Shown: positions 19,787 to 28,627, counted from the first letter of the stretch. The stretch is 64,000 nucleotides of DNA from Burkholderiaceae bacterium (GCA_018261955.1 JAGTRK010000003.1:365484-429483); one strand, 5' to 3'. The notes: a model not told the origin generated them from the sequence alone. Translations and numbers: made by a program.

Positions 19787-20623
19787 TTATTGACCATAGA
19801 TGTCAAAGTTGAAGTATTTATTAGCGATGGTTTTGTATTTGCCATTGGCACGAATCGCATCAAATGCTTTGTTTAGATGAGCCAACAATTCGGTGTCTTC
19901 TTTGCGCACCGCAAAGCCCGTACCATCACCCAAAATCGCTTTGTCTGCTGAACTGGCTACATCTGCACCGACTTGTGCAAAGCCTTTGCCCGTTGGCTTT
20001 TTGAGGAAACCATCGGTTACGGTCACGCCATCTGCAAACACGATTTCAACGCGTTTGTTAACCAAGTCATTTTGCGCCGCATCCAAAGTTTTATAACGCT
20101 TAATTACTGAGTCTTTAAAGTATTTGGTCAAATAAAAATCTTGGCTCGTGCCTTGTTGCACCCCAACCATTTTGCCTTTCAAGCCTTCTGGTGTGGTTTG
20201 CAATGTGCTGCCTTCTTTGGCCACGAATTTACTCGGTGCTTGCCAAATTTTTTGGGTGAACGCCACTGATTTTTGACGTTCAGCCGTGATGTCCATAGAA
20301 GAAGCAATCACGTCATATTTTTTCGCCAACAGACTTGGGATGATGCCGTCCCAATCTTGATTTTGAAAGGTACAAGTGGCTTTCAACTCTTCGCACATCG
20401 CTTTGGCAATTTCAATGTCAAAGCCCGTGATTTCACCCGATGGTGAGGTAAATTCAAACGGTGCATACGAGGCATCCGAACCAAACTTAATCGTCATCGG
20501 TGCTGCGGGCGCGCCACCTGCTGCTGCGGGTGCTGCCGCTGTTTTTTCGGCTTTAGGCGCGCAAGCAGTCAGGCTCAAAGCCACCATCGCCGCGCCAATC
20601 CAAGTCAATTGATTCATTTTCAT
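19787..20623 (-). CDS. aotJ: Arginine/ornithine-binding lipoprotein (AotJ/HisJ type)
   Basis: A 278-residue periplasmic binding protein of the cationic amino acid class. The first 21 or so residues form a signal peptide ending LSLTAC, so it is probably a lipoprotein, tethered rather than free. Family motifs are FGSDASYAPFEF, GFDIEIAKAMCEELK, WDGIIPSLLAKKYDVIASSM and VGVQQGTSQDFYL. The ATG at 20623 has GGAGAAC at correct spacing. An Ala/Pro-rich linker follows the lipid cysteine. First gene of the transporter unit. Confidence 0.92.
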   Translation of the reverse strand: MKMNQLTWIGAAMVALSLTACAPKAEKTAAAPAAAGGAPAAPMTIKFGSDASYAPFEFTSPSGEITGFDIEIAKAMCEELKATCTFQNQDWDGIIPSLLAKKYDVIASSMDITAERQKSVAFTQKIWQAPSKFVAKEGSTLQTTPEGLKGKMVGVQQGTSQDFYLTKYFKDSVIKRYKTLDAAQNDLVNKRVEIVFADGVTVTDGFLKKPTGKGFAQVGADVASSADKAILGDGTGFAVRKEDTELLAHLNKAFDAIRANGKYKTIANKYFNFDIYGQ

Positions 20624-20834
20624 AAAGTTCTCCATGTGGGTGTTTGTTGTATCAAAACAAAATCATCATAAGCTTAAATGAACTCAACGGCACACAACGC
20701 CCGTCATCACTCTTGCACGGCACAAGTCTATCACAATTTCTACCCAATTCAATGCTCGAATGGGTGCAAAGTAAATGGACTGATTATTTTTTATCAAATG
20801 GCACCATATGATTACGCACTAATCAATAACACCA

Positions 20835-22478
20835 TTAATCATTAAACTGATTCATGATGGGCATACGCCAATCCTTACCGAACGCCATTTGCGTGATGCG
20901 TGGGCCGAGTGCGCCTTGACGGCGTTTGTATTCATTAATCCGCACCAATCGCGCCACTCTGCGCACCACTGTTTCATCATGCCCCGCGGCAACGATTGTC
21001 ATGACGGGTTGGCGCAATTCAATATAGCGGTGCAAGATGTCATCGAGTACTTCATACGCTGGCAAACTGTCTTGATCGGTTTGGTTGTCGCGCAACTCCG
21101 CCGACGGTGCGCGCGTGATGATGTTGCCCGGAATCACATCGCGCAGCGCAAATGCATCGGTCTGATTGCGCCACTCACAAATGCGATACACAAAAGTTTT
21201 ATACACATCCTTGAGTACCGCATACGCGCCGACCATATCGCCGTACAGCGTGCAGTAACCCGTTGCCAATTCAGATTTATTGCCTGTATTGAGTACCAGT
21301 GCGTTGTGTTTGTTCGACACCGCCATGAGAATCACGCCACGAATGCGCGCCTGTAGGTTTTCCTCGGTCACGTCAGCAGGTTTGCCATCAAACACAGGCG
21401 CGAGCATCTGTGTGTAGAGATTGAACATCTCCTCAATCGCCACAATGTCATAACGCACACCTACGCGTTCAGCCATCTCTTTGGCATCATCGAGCGACAT
21501 TTGCGCGGTGTAGCGCGTGGGCATCATAATCGCGTGTACATTCTCCGCGCCCAAGGCATCGACTGCCACCGCCAATGTCAAAGCCGAATCCACACCGCCC
21601 GACAGTCCCAAACAAACTTTTTTAAACCCCGTGGTATGCACATAGTCACGCACGCCCATCACCATGGCACGGTAGGCTTCCTCTTCCTCGCACGGTGTTT
21701 CAATTATCATGTCTTTGTGCCAAGCCTGCTCAGCAATGTCAAACACCGCCTCATGTAATACTGGCACAAACATCGGCAACTGCATGGCGAGTATATTGTC
21801 TTTTTGTAGAGCAAACGATGCGCCATCGAAAATCAATTCGTCTTGTCCACCCACGCGATTGATCGATAAAATCGGCAAGCCTGTCTCAATCACGCGCGCG
21901 CCAAAAAAGCGCAAGCGTTTTGCGACTTTTTCCGTATGAAATGGCGACGCATTGGCGACCAGCAACAATTGCGCGCCCAGTGATTTCAAATGCGCCGCAG
22001 GCTCAGGATGCCATGCATCCTCGCAGACTAACACACCGATTTTGACCCCTTGAATCACTGTCAATTCAGGCTTAGGTCCTTCAGTGAAATAGCGCAACTC
22101 ATCGAACACCGCTTGATTGGGCAGTTTTTGTTTGTGGATGCGTTGTATTTCTTGCCCACCTTGCAGCACGATGATGCTGTTATAAATCTTGAGTTTTGCG
22201 CCCTCCATAAACCACGTCGGAATCCCGACCAACACATACAAATCAGGATAGACACGTAGAGCCTTGCACAACTGCCCAAACGCCGCCTCACTCGCCGCAC
22301 GAAAGGCAGGACGCATGAGTAAATCCTCAGGCAAATAACCCGTAATCGACAACTCAGGCGTGACCAAAACATGTGCGCCCTGCTGCTGCGCGTTGTGCGC
22401 CGCTTCAACGATTTGAGCCAAATTAAACTCAAAATCACCAATGCGAGCGGGAATTTGAGCGCAAGAAAATTTCAACAT
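20835..22478 (-). CDS. nadE: Glutamine-dependent NAD+ synthase
   Basis: A 547-residue two-domain enzyme making NAD+ from nicotinate adenine dinucleotide. The N-terminal nitrilase-like glutaminase domain shows its triad regions: TPELSITGYLPEDLL (Glu), HKQKLPNQAVFDE (Lys) and IGVLVCEDAWHPEP (Cys). The C-terminal synthase domain carries the ATP-binding loop CLGLSGGVDSALTLAVAVDALG and NTGNKSELATGYCTLYGD. Length is normal for the fused bacterial form. It stands alone, with intergenic gaps of about 170-210 bp on both sides. Confidence 0.96.
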   Translation of the reverse strand: MLKFSCAQIPARIGDFEFNLAQIVEAAHNAQQQGAHVLVTPELSITGYLPEDLLMRPAFRAASEAAFGQLCKALRVYPDLYVLVGIPTWFMEGAKLKIYNSIIVLQGGQEIQRIHKQKLPNQAVFDELRYFTEGPKPELTVIQGVKIGVLVCEDAWHPEPAAHLKSLGAQLLLVANASPFHTEKVAKRLRFFGARVIETGLPILSINRVGGQDELIFDGASFALQKDNILAMQLPMFVPVLHEAVFDIAEQAWHKDMIIETPCEEEEAYRAMVMGVRDYVHTTGFKKVCLGLSGGVDSALTLAVAVDALGAENVHAIMMPTRYTAQMSLDDAKEMAERVGVRYDIVAIEEMFNLYTQMLAPVFDGKPADVTEENLQARIRGVILMAVSNKHNALVLNTGNKSELATGYCTLYGDMVGAYAVLKDVYKTFVYRICEWRNQTDAFALRDVIPGNIITRAPSAELRDNQTDQDSLPAYEVLDDILHRYIELRQPVMTIVAAGHDETVVRRVARLVRINEYKRRQGALGPRITQMAFGKDWRMPIMNQFND

Positions 22479-22504
22479 GGGGTTATCCGTTAATTAATAT
22501 TCCA

Positions 22505-22518
22505 GTCATTGCGAGCGA
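22505..22518. repeat. REP-like unit GTCATTGCGAGCGA
   Basis: This 14-bp sequence lies upstream of nadE and recurs with small changes near 61459-61472 in inverse orientation (TCATTGCGAGCGA), and its first bases match the ends of the 15369 and 46833 elements. Short length limits certainty. Confidence 0.5.
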
Positions 22519-22604
22519 TGAAACTGCTCATCATGACGCAGGGTTGCATGAATCAATAGCTAACATCATAGCATGGTGACTCAAGTATGAGATGTTGCAT
22601 AAAC

Positions 22605-22628
22605 AAAAAAGCGAGCGCATCGGCTCGC
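22605..22628 (-). terminator. Terminator after the PfkB kinase
   Basis: Stem 22611-22616 with 22623-22628 (GCGAGC/GCTCGC), loop GCATCG, with an A-run at 22605-22610 that reads as a T-run on the minus strand. It lies 20 bp after the kinase stop. Confidence 0.85.
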
Positions 22629-22648
22629 CCTTTCATCCACAGCCGTTA

Positions 22649-23659
22649 TCACAAACTCGCCAAAACCTGCGCGTGCTCATCCGCATTCAAACGCGCACCA
22701 AAGACTGTGACAATTTTCGATGCCGCCAAACTGGCCAATCGCCCTGTGGTTGCGTTGTCCATACCCTGCGTGATGCCATACATAAACGCACCCGCAAACA
22801 TATCACCCGCGCCATTGCTGTCAATCGCTCGTACGGGATTCGGCGCAATCACCGTGCGTCCTGTAGGGGTCAAATCATCCACGACCAACGCGCCTTTTTC
22901 TCCCAAAGTCACGACCAATTTATCGGCAAACGGCTTGATGGCAACAATGGCTTTTTCCAAATCATCCTCACCCGTAAATGCAGTGATTTCTTCTTCGTTG
23001 CAAAACAAAACATCCGCGCCCTCGCCAAGCATTTCATTGATGCCTTCACGGAAAAACTTCACCATCGATGGATCTGAGAACGTCATTGCGGTTTTGACGC
23101 CATGCGCTTTGGCAATCGCGCGCGCTTTCAGAGCGGCAGCACGAGAAATATCCGAAGTCACCAGATATCCTTCGATGTATAAATACTGCGCTTGCTTAAG
23201 TTCATCCAAATGCAACTCATTTTCCGAAAAATCCGCCGTGATACCGAGATAAGTACTCATGGTGCGCTCGGCATCGGGTGTGACCATCACAAGGCATTTC
23301 CCTGTGACGCCCTCAGTGTTACAACGCACCTGATTCAAACCCGTCACCACACCCGCCGCGTGCAAATCATTCATATAAAACTCGCCCGCTTCATCGTTTG
23401 CAACTTTGCACGCATAAAACGTTTTGCCACCAAACTGGCTTACCGCCACAATCGTATTCGCAGCCGAACCGCCACTGGCGCGCTTTTTCAAGCCAAAACT
23501 CTGCTTCATATTGTCCAGCAAACGCAACTGTGTCGGCTCGTCTATCAGCGACATCATGCCTTTGGCAATACCGTGCGCGGCCAAAAAATCATCGGACACT
23601 TCAAACTCTTTGTCCACCAAGGCATTGCCGATACCAAACACATCGTATTTTTTATTCAT
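22649..23659 (-). CDS. PfkB-family kinase, adenosine kinase-like
   Basis: A 336-residue ribokinase-fold kinase. The N-terminus YDVFGIGNALVDKEFEV, the glycine pair region KKRASGGSAANTIVAVSQFGGK and the anion-hole motif DSNGAGDMFAGAFMYGI (catalytic Asp) are visible. Bacterial relatives with this sequence pattern are annotated as adenosine kinase; ribokinase or another nucleoside/sugar kinase remains possible. It is followed downstream by a terminator, and ppa lies further upstream on the same strand behind its own terminator, so the gene has a separate promoter. Confidence 0.86.
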   Translation of the reverse strand: MNKKYDVFGIGNALVDKEFEVSDDFLAAHGIAKGMMSLIDEPTQLRLLDNMKQSFGLKKRASGGSAANTIVAVSQFGGKTFYACKVANDEAGEFYMNDLHAAGVVTGLNQVRCNTEGVTGKCLVMVTPDAERTMSTYLGITADFSENELHLDELKQAQYLYIEGYLVTSDISRAAALKARAIAKAHGVKTAMTFSDPSMVKFFREGINEMLGEGADVLFCNEEEITAFTGEDDLEKAIVAIKPFADKLVVTLGEKGALVVDDLTPTGRTVIAPNPVRAIDSNGAGDMFAGAFMYGITQGMDNATTGRLASLAASKIVTVFGARLNADEHAQVLASL

Positions 23660-23692
23660 TTAACCACCAATTTACGCCAAGTCACATCAATG

Positions 23693-23715
23693 AAAAAGCG
23701 GGCTCAACACCCGCT
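23693..23715 (-). terminator. Terminator after ppa
   Basis: Stem 23697-23702 with 23710-23715 (AGCGGG/CCCGCT), loop CTCAACA, with an A-run at 23693-23697 reading as a T-run on the minus strand, 22 bp after the ppa stop. Confidence 0.8.
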
Positions 23716-23737
23716 CGATACGCTATCGAATTTTGAA

Positions 23738-24265
23738 TCAGCCTTTGTAATTCGCCACACCATCCAAAATCTCTTTGTGCGCATCCTCAATACCGCCCCA
23801 ACCTTCGATTTTCACCCACTTGCCTTTTTCGAGGGCTTTGTACTGCTCGAAAAAGTGCTGTACATTGTCCTTGATGTATTGTGGCACTTGGTCGATGTTT
23901 TTAATGTCCGCCGTCATTGGGCAGACTTTATCAATCGGAGCGACGATGAGTTTGGCATCTTCACCCTTTTCATCGGTCATTTTGAGAATGCCGACTGGAC
24001 GGCAACGCACCACCGCACCCGCCATGATTGGAAATGGCGCGAGTACCAAAGCATCCACTGGATCGCCGTCACCCGCCAGAGTTTGTGGAATATAGCCGTA
24101 GCTCAATGGATAACGCATCCCTGTACCGATGAAACGATCCACCCACAAAGTTTGCGTATCTTTATCGACTTCGTACTTCACTGGATCGCTTTGCGCGGGA
24201 ATCTCGATGATGACGTTAAAATCATTTGGAATGTCTTTGCCTGCTGGCACTGCTTCGTAGCCCAT
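23738..24265 (-). CDS. ppa: Inorganic pyrophosphatase
   Basis: A 175-residue family I soluble pyrophosphatase hydrolysing PPi made in biosynthesis. The active-site signature DGDPVDALVLAP carries the metal-binding aspartates, with VIIEIPAQSDPVKYEVDKD, YPLSYGYIPQTLAGDGD and GWGGIEDAHKEI as further family blocks. Length is normal. It is divergent from tpx across about 145 bp and followed by its own terminator. Confidence 0.97.
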   Translation of the reverse strand: MGYEAVPAGKDIPNDFNVIIEIPAQSDPVKYEVDKDTQTLWVDRFIGTGMRYPLSYGYIPQTLAGDGDPVDALVLAPFPIMAGAVVRCRPVGILKMTDEKGEDAKLIVAPIDKVCPMTADIKNIDQVPQYIKDNVQHFFEQYKALEKGKWVKIEGWGGIEDAHKEILDGVANYKG

Positions 24266-24410
24266 GATGTGTCCTTAGAAAATATTGGTATGAAAAACGC
24301 GACATTATACCGCAAGGCGGGGTGCAAAAAAACCGTCGTCAGCACAAAAATCCATCGCCCGCTATAATCACCATGCACTATATTTATCAACCACACACAA
24401 AGGACTCAAT

Positions 24411-24908
24411 ATGGCACAAACACTTTTACGCGGCAATCCCGTTCAAACCGCAGGCGATTTACCCACAATTGGCACGACCGCACCCGCATTCACCCTCAAA
24501 GATGCGAAACTACAGCCCGTCAGCCTCGCTGACTTTATCGGCAAAAAAGTCGTCATCAGCATATTCCCCTCGATTGACACACCGACCTGCGCGACCTCAA
24601 CCCGTAAATTCAACGAGCAAGCCGCAGGCAAAACCAACACCGTGGTACTCACCGTGTCCGAAGATTTACCCTTCGCGCTCGGGCGATTTTGCGGCGCAGA
24701 AGGCATCGACAACGTACACACATTGTCAGCGTTTCGCTCCACCTTTGGTAAAGACTATGGCGTAGAAATGACCACTGGACCACTGACAGGACTGTGCGCC
24801 CGCGCGGTCGTGGTGGCTGATGCAGCAGGGAAAGTCATTTACACCGAATTGGTCGATGACATCACCCATGAGCCGAACTACGCGGCAGCATTGGCTGTAT
24901 TGGCTTAA
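24411..24908 (+). CDS. tpx: Thiol peroxidase
   Basis: A 165-residue atypical 2-Cys peroxiredoxin reducing alkyl hydroperoxides with thioredoxin. The peroxidatic cysteine is in [16 protein letters not shown] (about residue 60) and the resolving cysteine in LGRFCGAEG (about 94). The N-terminal [14 protein letters not shown] is typical of Tpx. AAAGGA lies upstream of the ATG. A strong terminator follows immediately. Single-gene transcript. Confidence 0.97.
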   Translation: MAQTLLRGNPVQTAGDLPTIGTTAPAFTLKDAKLQPVSLADFIGKKVVISIFPSIDTPTCATSTRKFNEQAAGKTNTVVLTVSEDLPFALGRFCGAEGIDNVHTLSAFRSTFGKDYGVEMTTGPLTGLCARAVVVADAAGKVIYTELVDDITHEPNYAAALAVLA

Positions 24909-24914
24909 TCATGC

Positions 24915-24947
24915 AAAACGGGGACTGTATTCACAATCCCCGTTTTT
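24915..24947 (+). terminator. Terminator after tpx
   Basis: A 10-bp stem (24915-24924 with 24937-24946, AAAACGGGGA/TCCCCGTTTT) followed by T; it starts 6 bp after the tpx stop. Confidence 0.92.
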
Positions 24948-24972
24948 ATGTCTTGCTCCGCATTCTACTTTT

Positions 24973-25857
24973 TTAAAACACAAGCATCGCCAATACCATC
25001 AGCACCACAAACAACATTGAACTAAGCACCACCTGATTTGACAACCAAGCCTTCAACTCATCGGAATGCACAAACTGCGGTGCGAACGAACTCACGGGTA
25101 ACAATGCAGCAATACCCATCAACGGTGCAAACTGCTCAAACCACACGCGAGGGAACACTACATAACACAACAGCATCAATGGCAAAAGCATCCCAAAAAC
25201 CCGCGCTAAAAAAACACGTGGTACATCAGAAACAAATGAACTCAAATCAAAACTCAAACTCAAGCCCAAAGACACTGACACCAGCACAAACAATACCGAT
25301 TTAACCCAAGGAAACATCCATTGCGCAATGGACATCAACACGCTTTGATGATGCAAAACACTGCCCACAACAATTAAAAAAATCGGTAACAATACAGGTT
25401 TCATCTTTTGCACATTGGCAAAAAAACCACTCACCACAACCCGTTCAAACCGCTGTACGGCAATGGGGAACAACAAAATCAAAGACAGAAAAATCCCCAA
25501 ATCCATGATTAAAAAATCAGACAACAAACTCGGCGCGAGCATTGATATCGCCAAAACCCCACGATTGCCGCCACCATAGGTAGAGTATGCCAGCAAATAC
25601 CGCCCCATCGACGACTCACGAAAAAGCCACGCCGCCAACGCAGCAGGGAACACCGTCAAAACCGCCCCTAAAGCTGCTAAACTCAGATTAGCCAAAACAA
25701 AACCATGTGACCAAAACTGCAATAAAATCAAAGACAACAACAGCAACCAAGTCACCTTTTGTAGCTTTTGATACAGCTTGGAACCACTTGCTTGAAATAC
25801 ACACTTGAATACATAGCCAATGGTGACTAACACCCCAAACCACAACAATTGACCCAT
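24973..25857 (-). CDS. Putative membrane transporter (AEC/BASS-like fold)
   Basis: A 294-residue, very hydrophobic protein with about ten membrane segments arranged as two sets of five. A glycine-rich loop YSTYGGGNRGVLAIS near residues 90-105 recalls the broken-helix GN-G motif of auxin-efflux-carrier (AEC) family transporters, but the overall match is weak. Neighbours (tpx, a DUF1345 protein) do not reveal a substrate. It lies 29 bp downstream of the DUF1345 gene on the same strand, so the two may be co-transcribed. Confidence 0.5.
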   Translation of the reverse strand: MGQLLWFGVLVTIGYVFKCVFQASGSKLYQKLQKVTWLLLLSLILLQFWSHGFVLANLSLAALGAVLTVFPAALAAWLFRESSMGRYLLAYSTYGGGNRGVLAISMLAPSLLSDFLIMDLGIFLSLILLFPIAVQRFERVVVSGFFANVQKMKPVLLPIFLIVVGSVLHHQSVLMSIAQWMFPWVKSVLFVLVSVSLGLSLSFDLSSFVSDVPRVFLARVFGMLLPLMLLCYVVFPRVWFEQFAPLMGIAALLPVSSFAPQFVHSDELKAWLSNQVVLSSMLFVVLMVLAMLVF

Positions 25858-25886
25858 ATCATCCCTAACTCAGTGCAAACAACATA

Positions 25887-26537
25887 CTACCCTGCCAAAA
25901 CCCCAGCAGCCAAATTAATAGACAAACCAAAAATCGCCAAATTAAAGAAAAAACTGATAATCGAATGAATCAACACCACTTTACGCATTGACTGCGCAGT
26001 CACATTCGTATCCGAAGTCGCCGCCGCGCAGGCAATCGAAAACGAAAAATACAAAAAATCCCAGTACGTCGGATAATGCTCACCCACAGGAAAATCCAAG
26101 GGGCGAGATTCAGAACGATAATACAAACGCGCATAACTCAAAGTAAACATCACGCCCGTCAAAAACCACGAAGCCACAATCGTCAAGCCCGCCAAAGCAT
26201 AATGCCACATCTGCAAAGAATGCGCCAAACCCTTGACCCCCGCCAAATCCAACACAATCGCGCAAAAACTCATCAAAGCCGCGACCAACACCACTGCAAT
26301 CACCAAAAGATGACTGCTGTCCTCCTCCTCTGCCAAACCACGAATCTGCTCGTGCGTCGCCCGCAACATCAGCCCAACAATCAGCACCAAATAAAAACCA
26401 ACCCCTACATTCCAAGCCACCAAAACACGCGTCACCCATTTCCAACTCTCAGGCAAAAACATCCAGAGCAAAATACCAACCGCCATCCCAATCAATAATC
26501 GAGGGCGGTGGTGAACCAAGTGTTTTAGGGTGGACAT
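25887..26537 (-). CDS. DUF1345 family membrane protein
   Basis: A 216-residue membrane protein with about five transmembrane segments. The stretch YPTYWDFLYFSFSIACAAATSDT (about residues 152-174) and the preceding MLRATHEQIRGLAEEEDSSH are hallmarks of DUF1345, a family of unknown function. No enzyme motif is visible. It may form a transcript with the putative transporter downstream. An inverted-repeat element lies upstream of its start. Confidence 0.85.
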   Translation of the reverse strand: MSTLKHLVHHRPRLLIGMAVGILLWMFLPESWKWVTRVLVAWNVGVGFYLVLIVGLMLRATHEQIRGLAEEEDSSHLLVIAVVLVAALMSFCAIVLDLAGVKGLAHSLQMWHYALAGLTIVASWFLTGVMFTLSYARLYYRSESRPLDFPVGEHYPTYWDFLYFSFSIACAAATSDTNVTAQSMRKVVLIHSIISFFFNLAIFGLSINLAAGVLAG

Positions 26538-26607
26538 GGCGTGATGCTTTCTTAAAATGCTTATTCAAATAGGGAATCAATAAAGTCCGACTGCTTTGAT
26601 TTCAAAT

Positions 26608-26716
26608 GTAGGGCGCCATGAGCGATAGCGAATCGCGCCGAATGGCATAATAAACACCGTGAAGCAGTTAAAATCCCATGCGGCGCGATTCGCAAAAACA
26701 GCTCATGGCGCCCTAC
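26608..26716. repeat. Imperfect palindromic element (109 bp) at cassette edge
   Basis: Outer arms 26608-26623 and 26701-26716 are perfect 16-bp reverse complements, and inner arms 26628-26640 and 26681-26693 are perfect 13-bp reverse complements. The structure resembles a small MITE or REP pair. It begins GTAGGGCGC, a start shared with the hairpin at 56917. It overlaps the last four codons of the cassette's membrane protein gene. Confidence 0.85.
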
Positions 26717-27491
26717 GGGTATCTGACTTACGAGTTGTCGTTTTGTCAATTTTTAAATCTTGTATTTCATACTTCAATTCGAATGTATACGGTATTTTTA
26801 AGTCAATAGAGTCATTTATTTTTATTTGAATTTCTTTATTTATCGGGTAAACGTTTGTGGTTTTGTTTTTTTGAGCATAAAAACCCCCACCTATGCTCGT
26901 GATAAAGAAAACAGCAAAAAAGATAATTCCATTTCTGATTAGGTTGAATGAGGCAAAAGTGTAGTTTGACAAACAAATATTGATCAGATCATTTTGTTCT
27001 TTGCTTTTAATTAAGTCCTTTAAAAATTCATTGTCTGCTTTTTTTGAAAGCAGTTTGTAGTTTGTTTCTGTCGTTTCTATTTCTGCTTGAACAACGTAAA
27101 ATAGCCTAATACTTAGGGTTTGCAAGACTCTAATTACACCTGCAATAAAATAAAGAATGCTTACCCCAAGAAAAGCTAAAGCAACAATCTGAAAATTATT
27201 CATTGATATCGAATTTAAATAAGTCAATGAAAAAGTGATTGTTGCAATAGATGCGGTGATGATAAAAAGTAGTGATTTAGCCTTGTCTTCAATTATTTTT
27301 TTTCTGTCGTGTTGTTCTTTTAAATCGGTTTTTAGTTGTTCAATATATTCACTTTCATTACCTGCAACAGAATCAATATCCACATCAAAATTTGCTCTGT
27401 CCTTTTTGAGTTTTGAAATTGTATTATTCGAACGTGCAGCATGAAAACCTGGAATAATCTGTTCGAATATAAATGTTTTCAACTTAGACAT
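26703..27491 (-). CDS. Three-helix membrane protein of the ATP-grasp/peptide cassette
   Basis: A 262-residue AT-rich gene with no family I can name. Predicted layout: a charged N-terminal region (1-70), a helical hairpin of two transmembrane segments (about 72-92 and 100-124), a helical soluble stretch, a third segment (about 184-204), then a Lys/Ile/Asn-rich tail. The 2TM-plus-helix pattern is loosely reminiscent of SLATT/Pycsar-type membrane effectors, or it could export or give immunity to the modified peptide. It overlaps the ATP-grasp stop by 8 bp and has AAGGT upstream. The last residues are encoded by a palindromic repeat, so its original C-terminus may have been replaced. Confidence 0.6.
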   Translation of the reverse strand: MSKLKTFIFEQIIPGFHAARSNNTISKLKKDRANFDVDIDSVAGNESEYIEQLKTDLKEQHDRKKIIEDKAKSLLFIITASIATITFSLTYLNSISMNNFQIVALAFLGVSILYFIAGVIRVLQTLSIRLFYVVQAEIETTETNYKLLSKKADNEFLKDLIKSKEQNDLINICLSNYTFASFNLIRNGIIFFAVFFITSIGGGFYAQKNKTTNVYPINKEIQIKINDSIDLKIPYTFELKYEIQDLKIDKTTTRKSDTRRAP

Positions 27492-28413
27492 TAAGTGACC
27501 TTACAATAAGTTTATCAAAGTTATACCCTGTGTGCTTTTGTAGCCAAGACCATTCGCCTGTTGGATTGATTTCGATAAAATAGTATTCGTTATCATGAAA
27601 AACTAGGTCAATCGCCCCAAAATTCAGATTGAGTTTTTTGGTAAAATTAATACAAAAATCATGTACTGATTTTGGTAACTCAAAAATGGAGTAATTTAAT
27701 TCATTTTTATATCTTCTCCAGTCCTCATCAATTTCTTTGTTGCCTGTGATTTTTATAGCAACAACTTCATTCTCTACAACCGTTACTCTGATGTCAACCT
27801 TAGGAACCAAACCTTGCTGTATGAAAAACGGAGAGGTGTACTTTACCTCTTTTAACTCATTTTTCTTATAAATCTCAGTATAGACGAACCCTTCATTTTC
27901 GCCGTTATTGACAATAGCCGTATCTATTGACTTTATTGCTTGATATTCAAAGTTAGAGGCTAGTGTGACATTTGAAATTGTTGTTTTTGGGATTTTGATT
28001 CCTAACTGATTTGCGATAAACAATTGGTATGGTTTTATTTCTGCCTTGTATATGTCCGTTGGGTTGTTGAGCCATTTAACATTTTCAAAAACACATAGAG
28101 AGCGGGCAAAAGCAGCCCATTGCGTTCTAATTAGCTGTTCATCTTCTGATAAATCATTTTGAAAGATATCTCTTAAAAATGTGGGAGCACGATAATAGAT
28201 TGACTTTAAGTATTTGTTGGAAATAATGAAAGAGTAATCGTTATATGTTGCTTTTATCTCTGGTGTAATTGGGTCAAACTCAATAACATAATCTTTTAAA
28301 TCATCGCGATTTATTCTGATAAATTCAATGCCTTGAGTTGCTAACTCTACCGCAATAAAATCGGTGGAAAAATCAAAACGATTGGATATGAGCAGTACTT
28401 TTGGATATTTCAT
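27484..28413 (-). CDS. ATP-grasp peptide ligase, MvdC/MvdD-like (graspetide synthetase)
   Basis: A 309-residue ATP-grasp enzyme. Several segments match the microviridin/graspetide ligases: SIYYRAPTFLR (about 71-81), WLNNPTDIYKAEIKPYQL (about 113-130), LVPKVDIRVTVVENEVVAIKI (about 202-222), the DWRRY motif (about 230) and the C-terminal NFGAIDLVFHDNEYYFIEIN, then PTGEWSWLQKHTG, where the Glu and Asn bind magnesium-ATP. Such enzymes activate Asp/Glu side chains of a precursor peptide and join them to Thr/Ser or Lys, making omega-ester or omega-amide rings. Its ATG shares one base with the stop of the second precursor gene. Base composition is much more AT-rich than flanking genes. Confidence 0.88.
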   Translation of the reverse strand: MKYPKVLLISNRFDFSTDFIAVELATQGIEFIRINRDDLKDYVIEFDPITPEIKATYNDYSFIISNKYLKSIYYRAPTFLRDIFQNDLSEDEQLIRTQWAAFARSLCVFENVKWLNNPTDIYKAEIKPYQLFIANQLGIKIPKTTISNVTLASNFEYQAIKSIDTAIVNNGENEGFVYTEIYKKNELKEVKYTSPFFIQQGLVPKVDIRVTVVENEVVAIKITGNKEIDEDWRRYKNELNYSIFELPKSVHDFCINFTKKLNLNFGAIDLVFHDNEYYFIEINPTGEWSWLQKHTGYNFDKLIVRSLNV

Positions 28414-28616
28414 TATTGTCCTTTTTTATCTTCACCTGTTTCAATATCTTCTTTTTTTGATGCTAGAGCTTTGAAATCTTTCGCAAAAATCAGTAATGAC
28501 TTATCAATGTTATTAACCCATGCACCAAGTGCGCTGTTAAATGAAAAACCAGCGGGGGTTTCTAGTTCTCTTCTTTTTTTGTATGTCAGAGCCTTTTGCA
28601 ATAATATGTGTCTCAT
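28413..28616 (-). CDS. Putative graspetide precursor peptide 2
   Basis: A 67-residue peptide, ungapped paralogue of precursor 1 (37 of 67 identical). I choose the ATG at 28616, which has AAGGA at good spacing and makes both peptides exactly 67 residues; an ATG at 28631 overlapping the previous stop would add five residues. The conserved centre NSALGAWVN and LIFAKDF may be the leader recognised by the ligase; the C-terminal SKKEDIETGEDKKGQ offers Ser, Lys and Thr donors and Asp/Glu acceptors for ring closure. The gene ends in the ribosome binding site of the ligase gene. Assignment as substrate is inferred from context. Confidence 0.75.
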   Translation of the reverse strand: MRHILLQKALTYKKRRELETPAGFSFNSALGAWVNNIDKSLLIFAKDFKALASKKEDIETGEDKKGQ

Positions 28617-28627
28617 AGTGTCCTTTT

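Noticed and set aside
22587..24367. Long plus-strand frames (up to 391 codons) opposite the PfkB kinase and ppa
   Set aside because: They mirror two clear minus-strand genes with strong family motifs; the translated products have no recognisable features.
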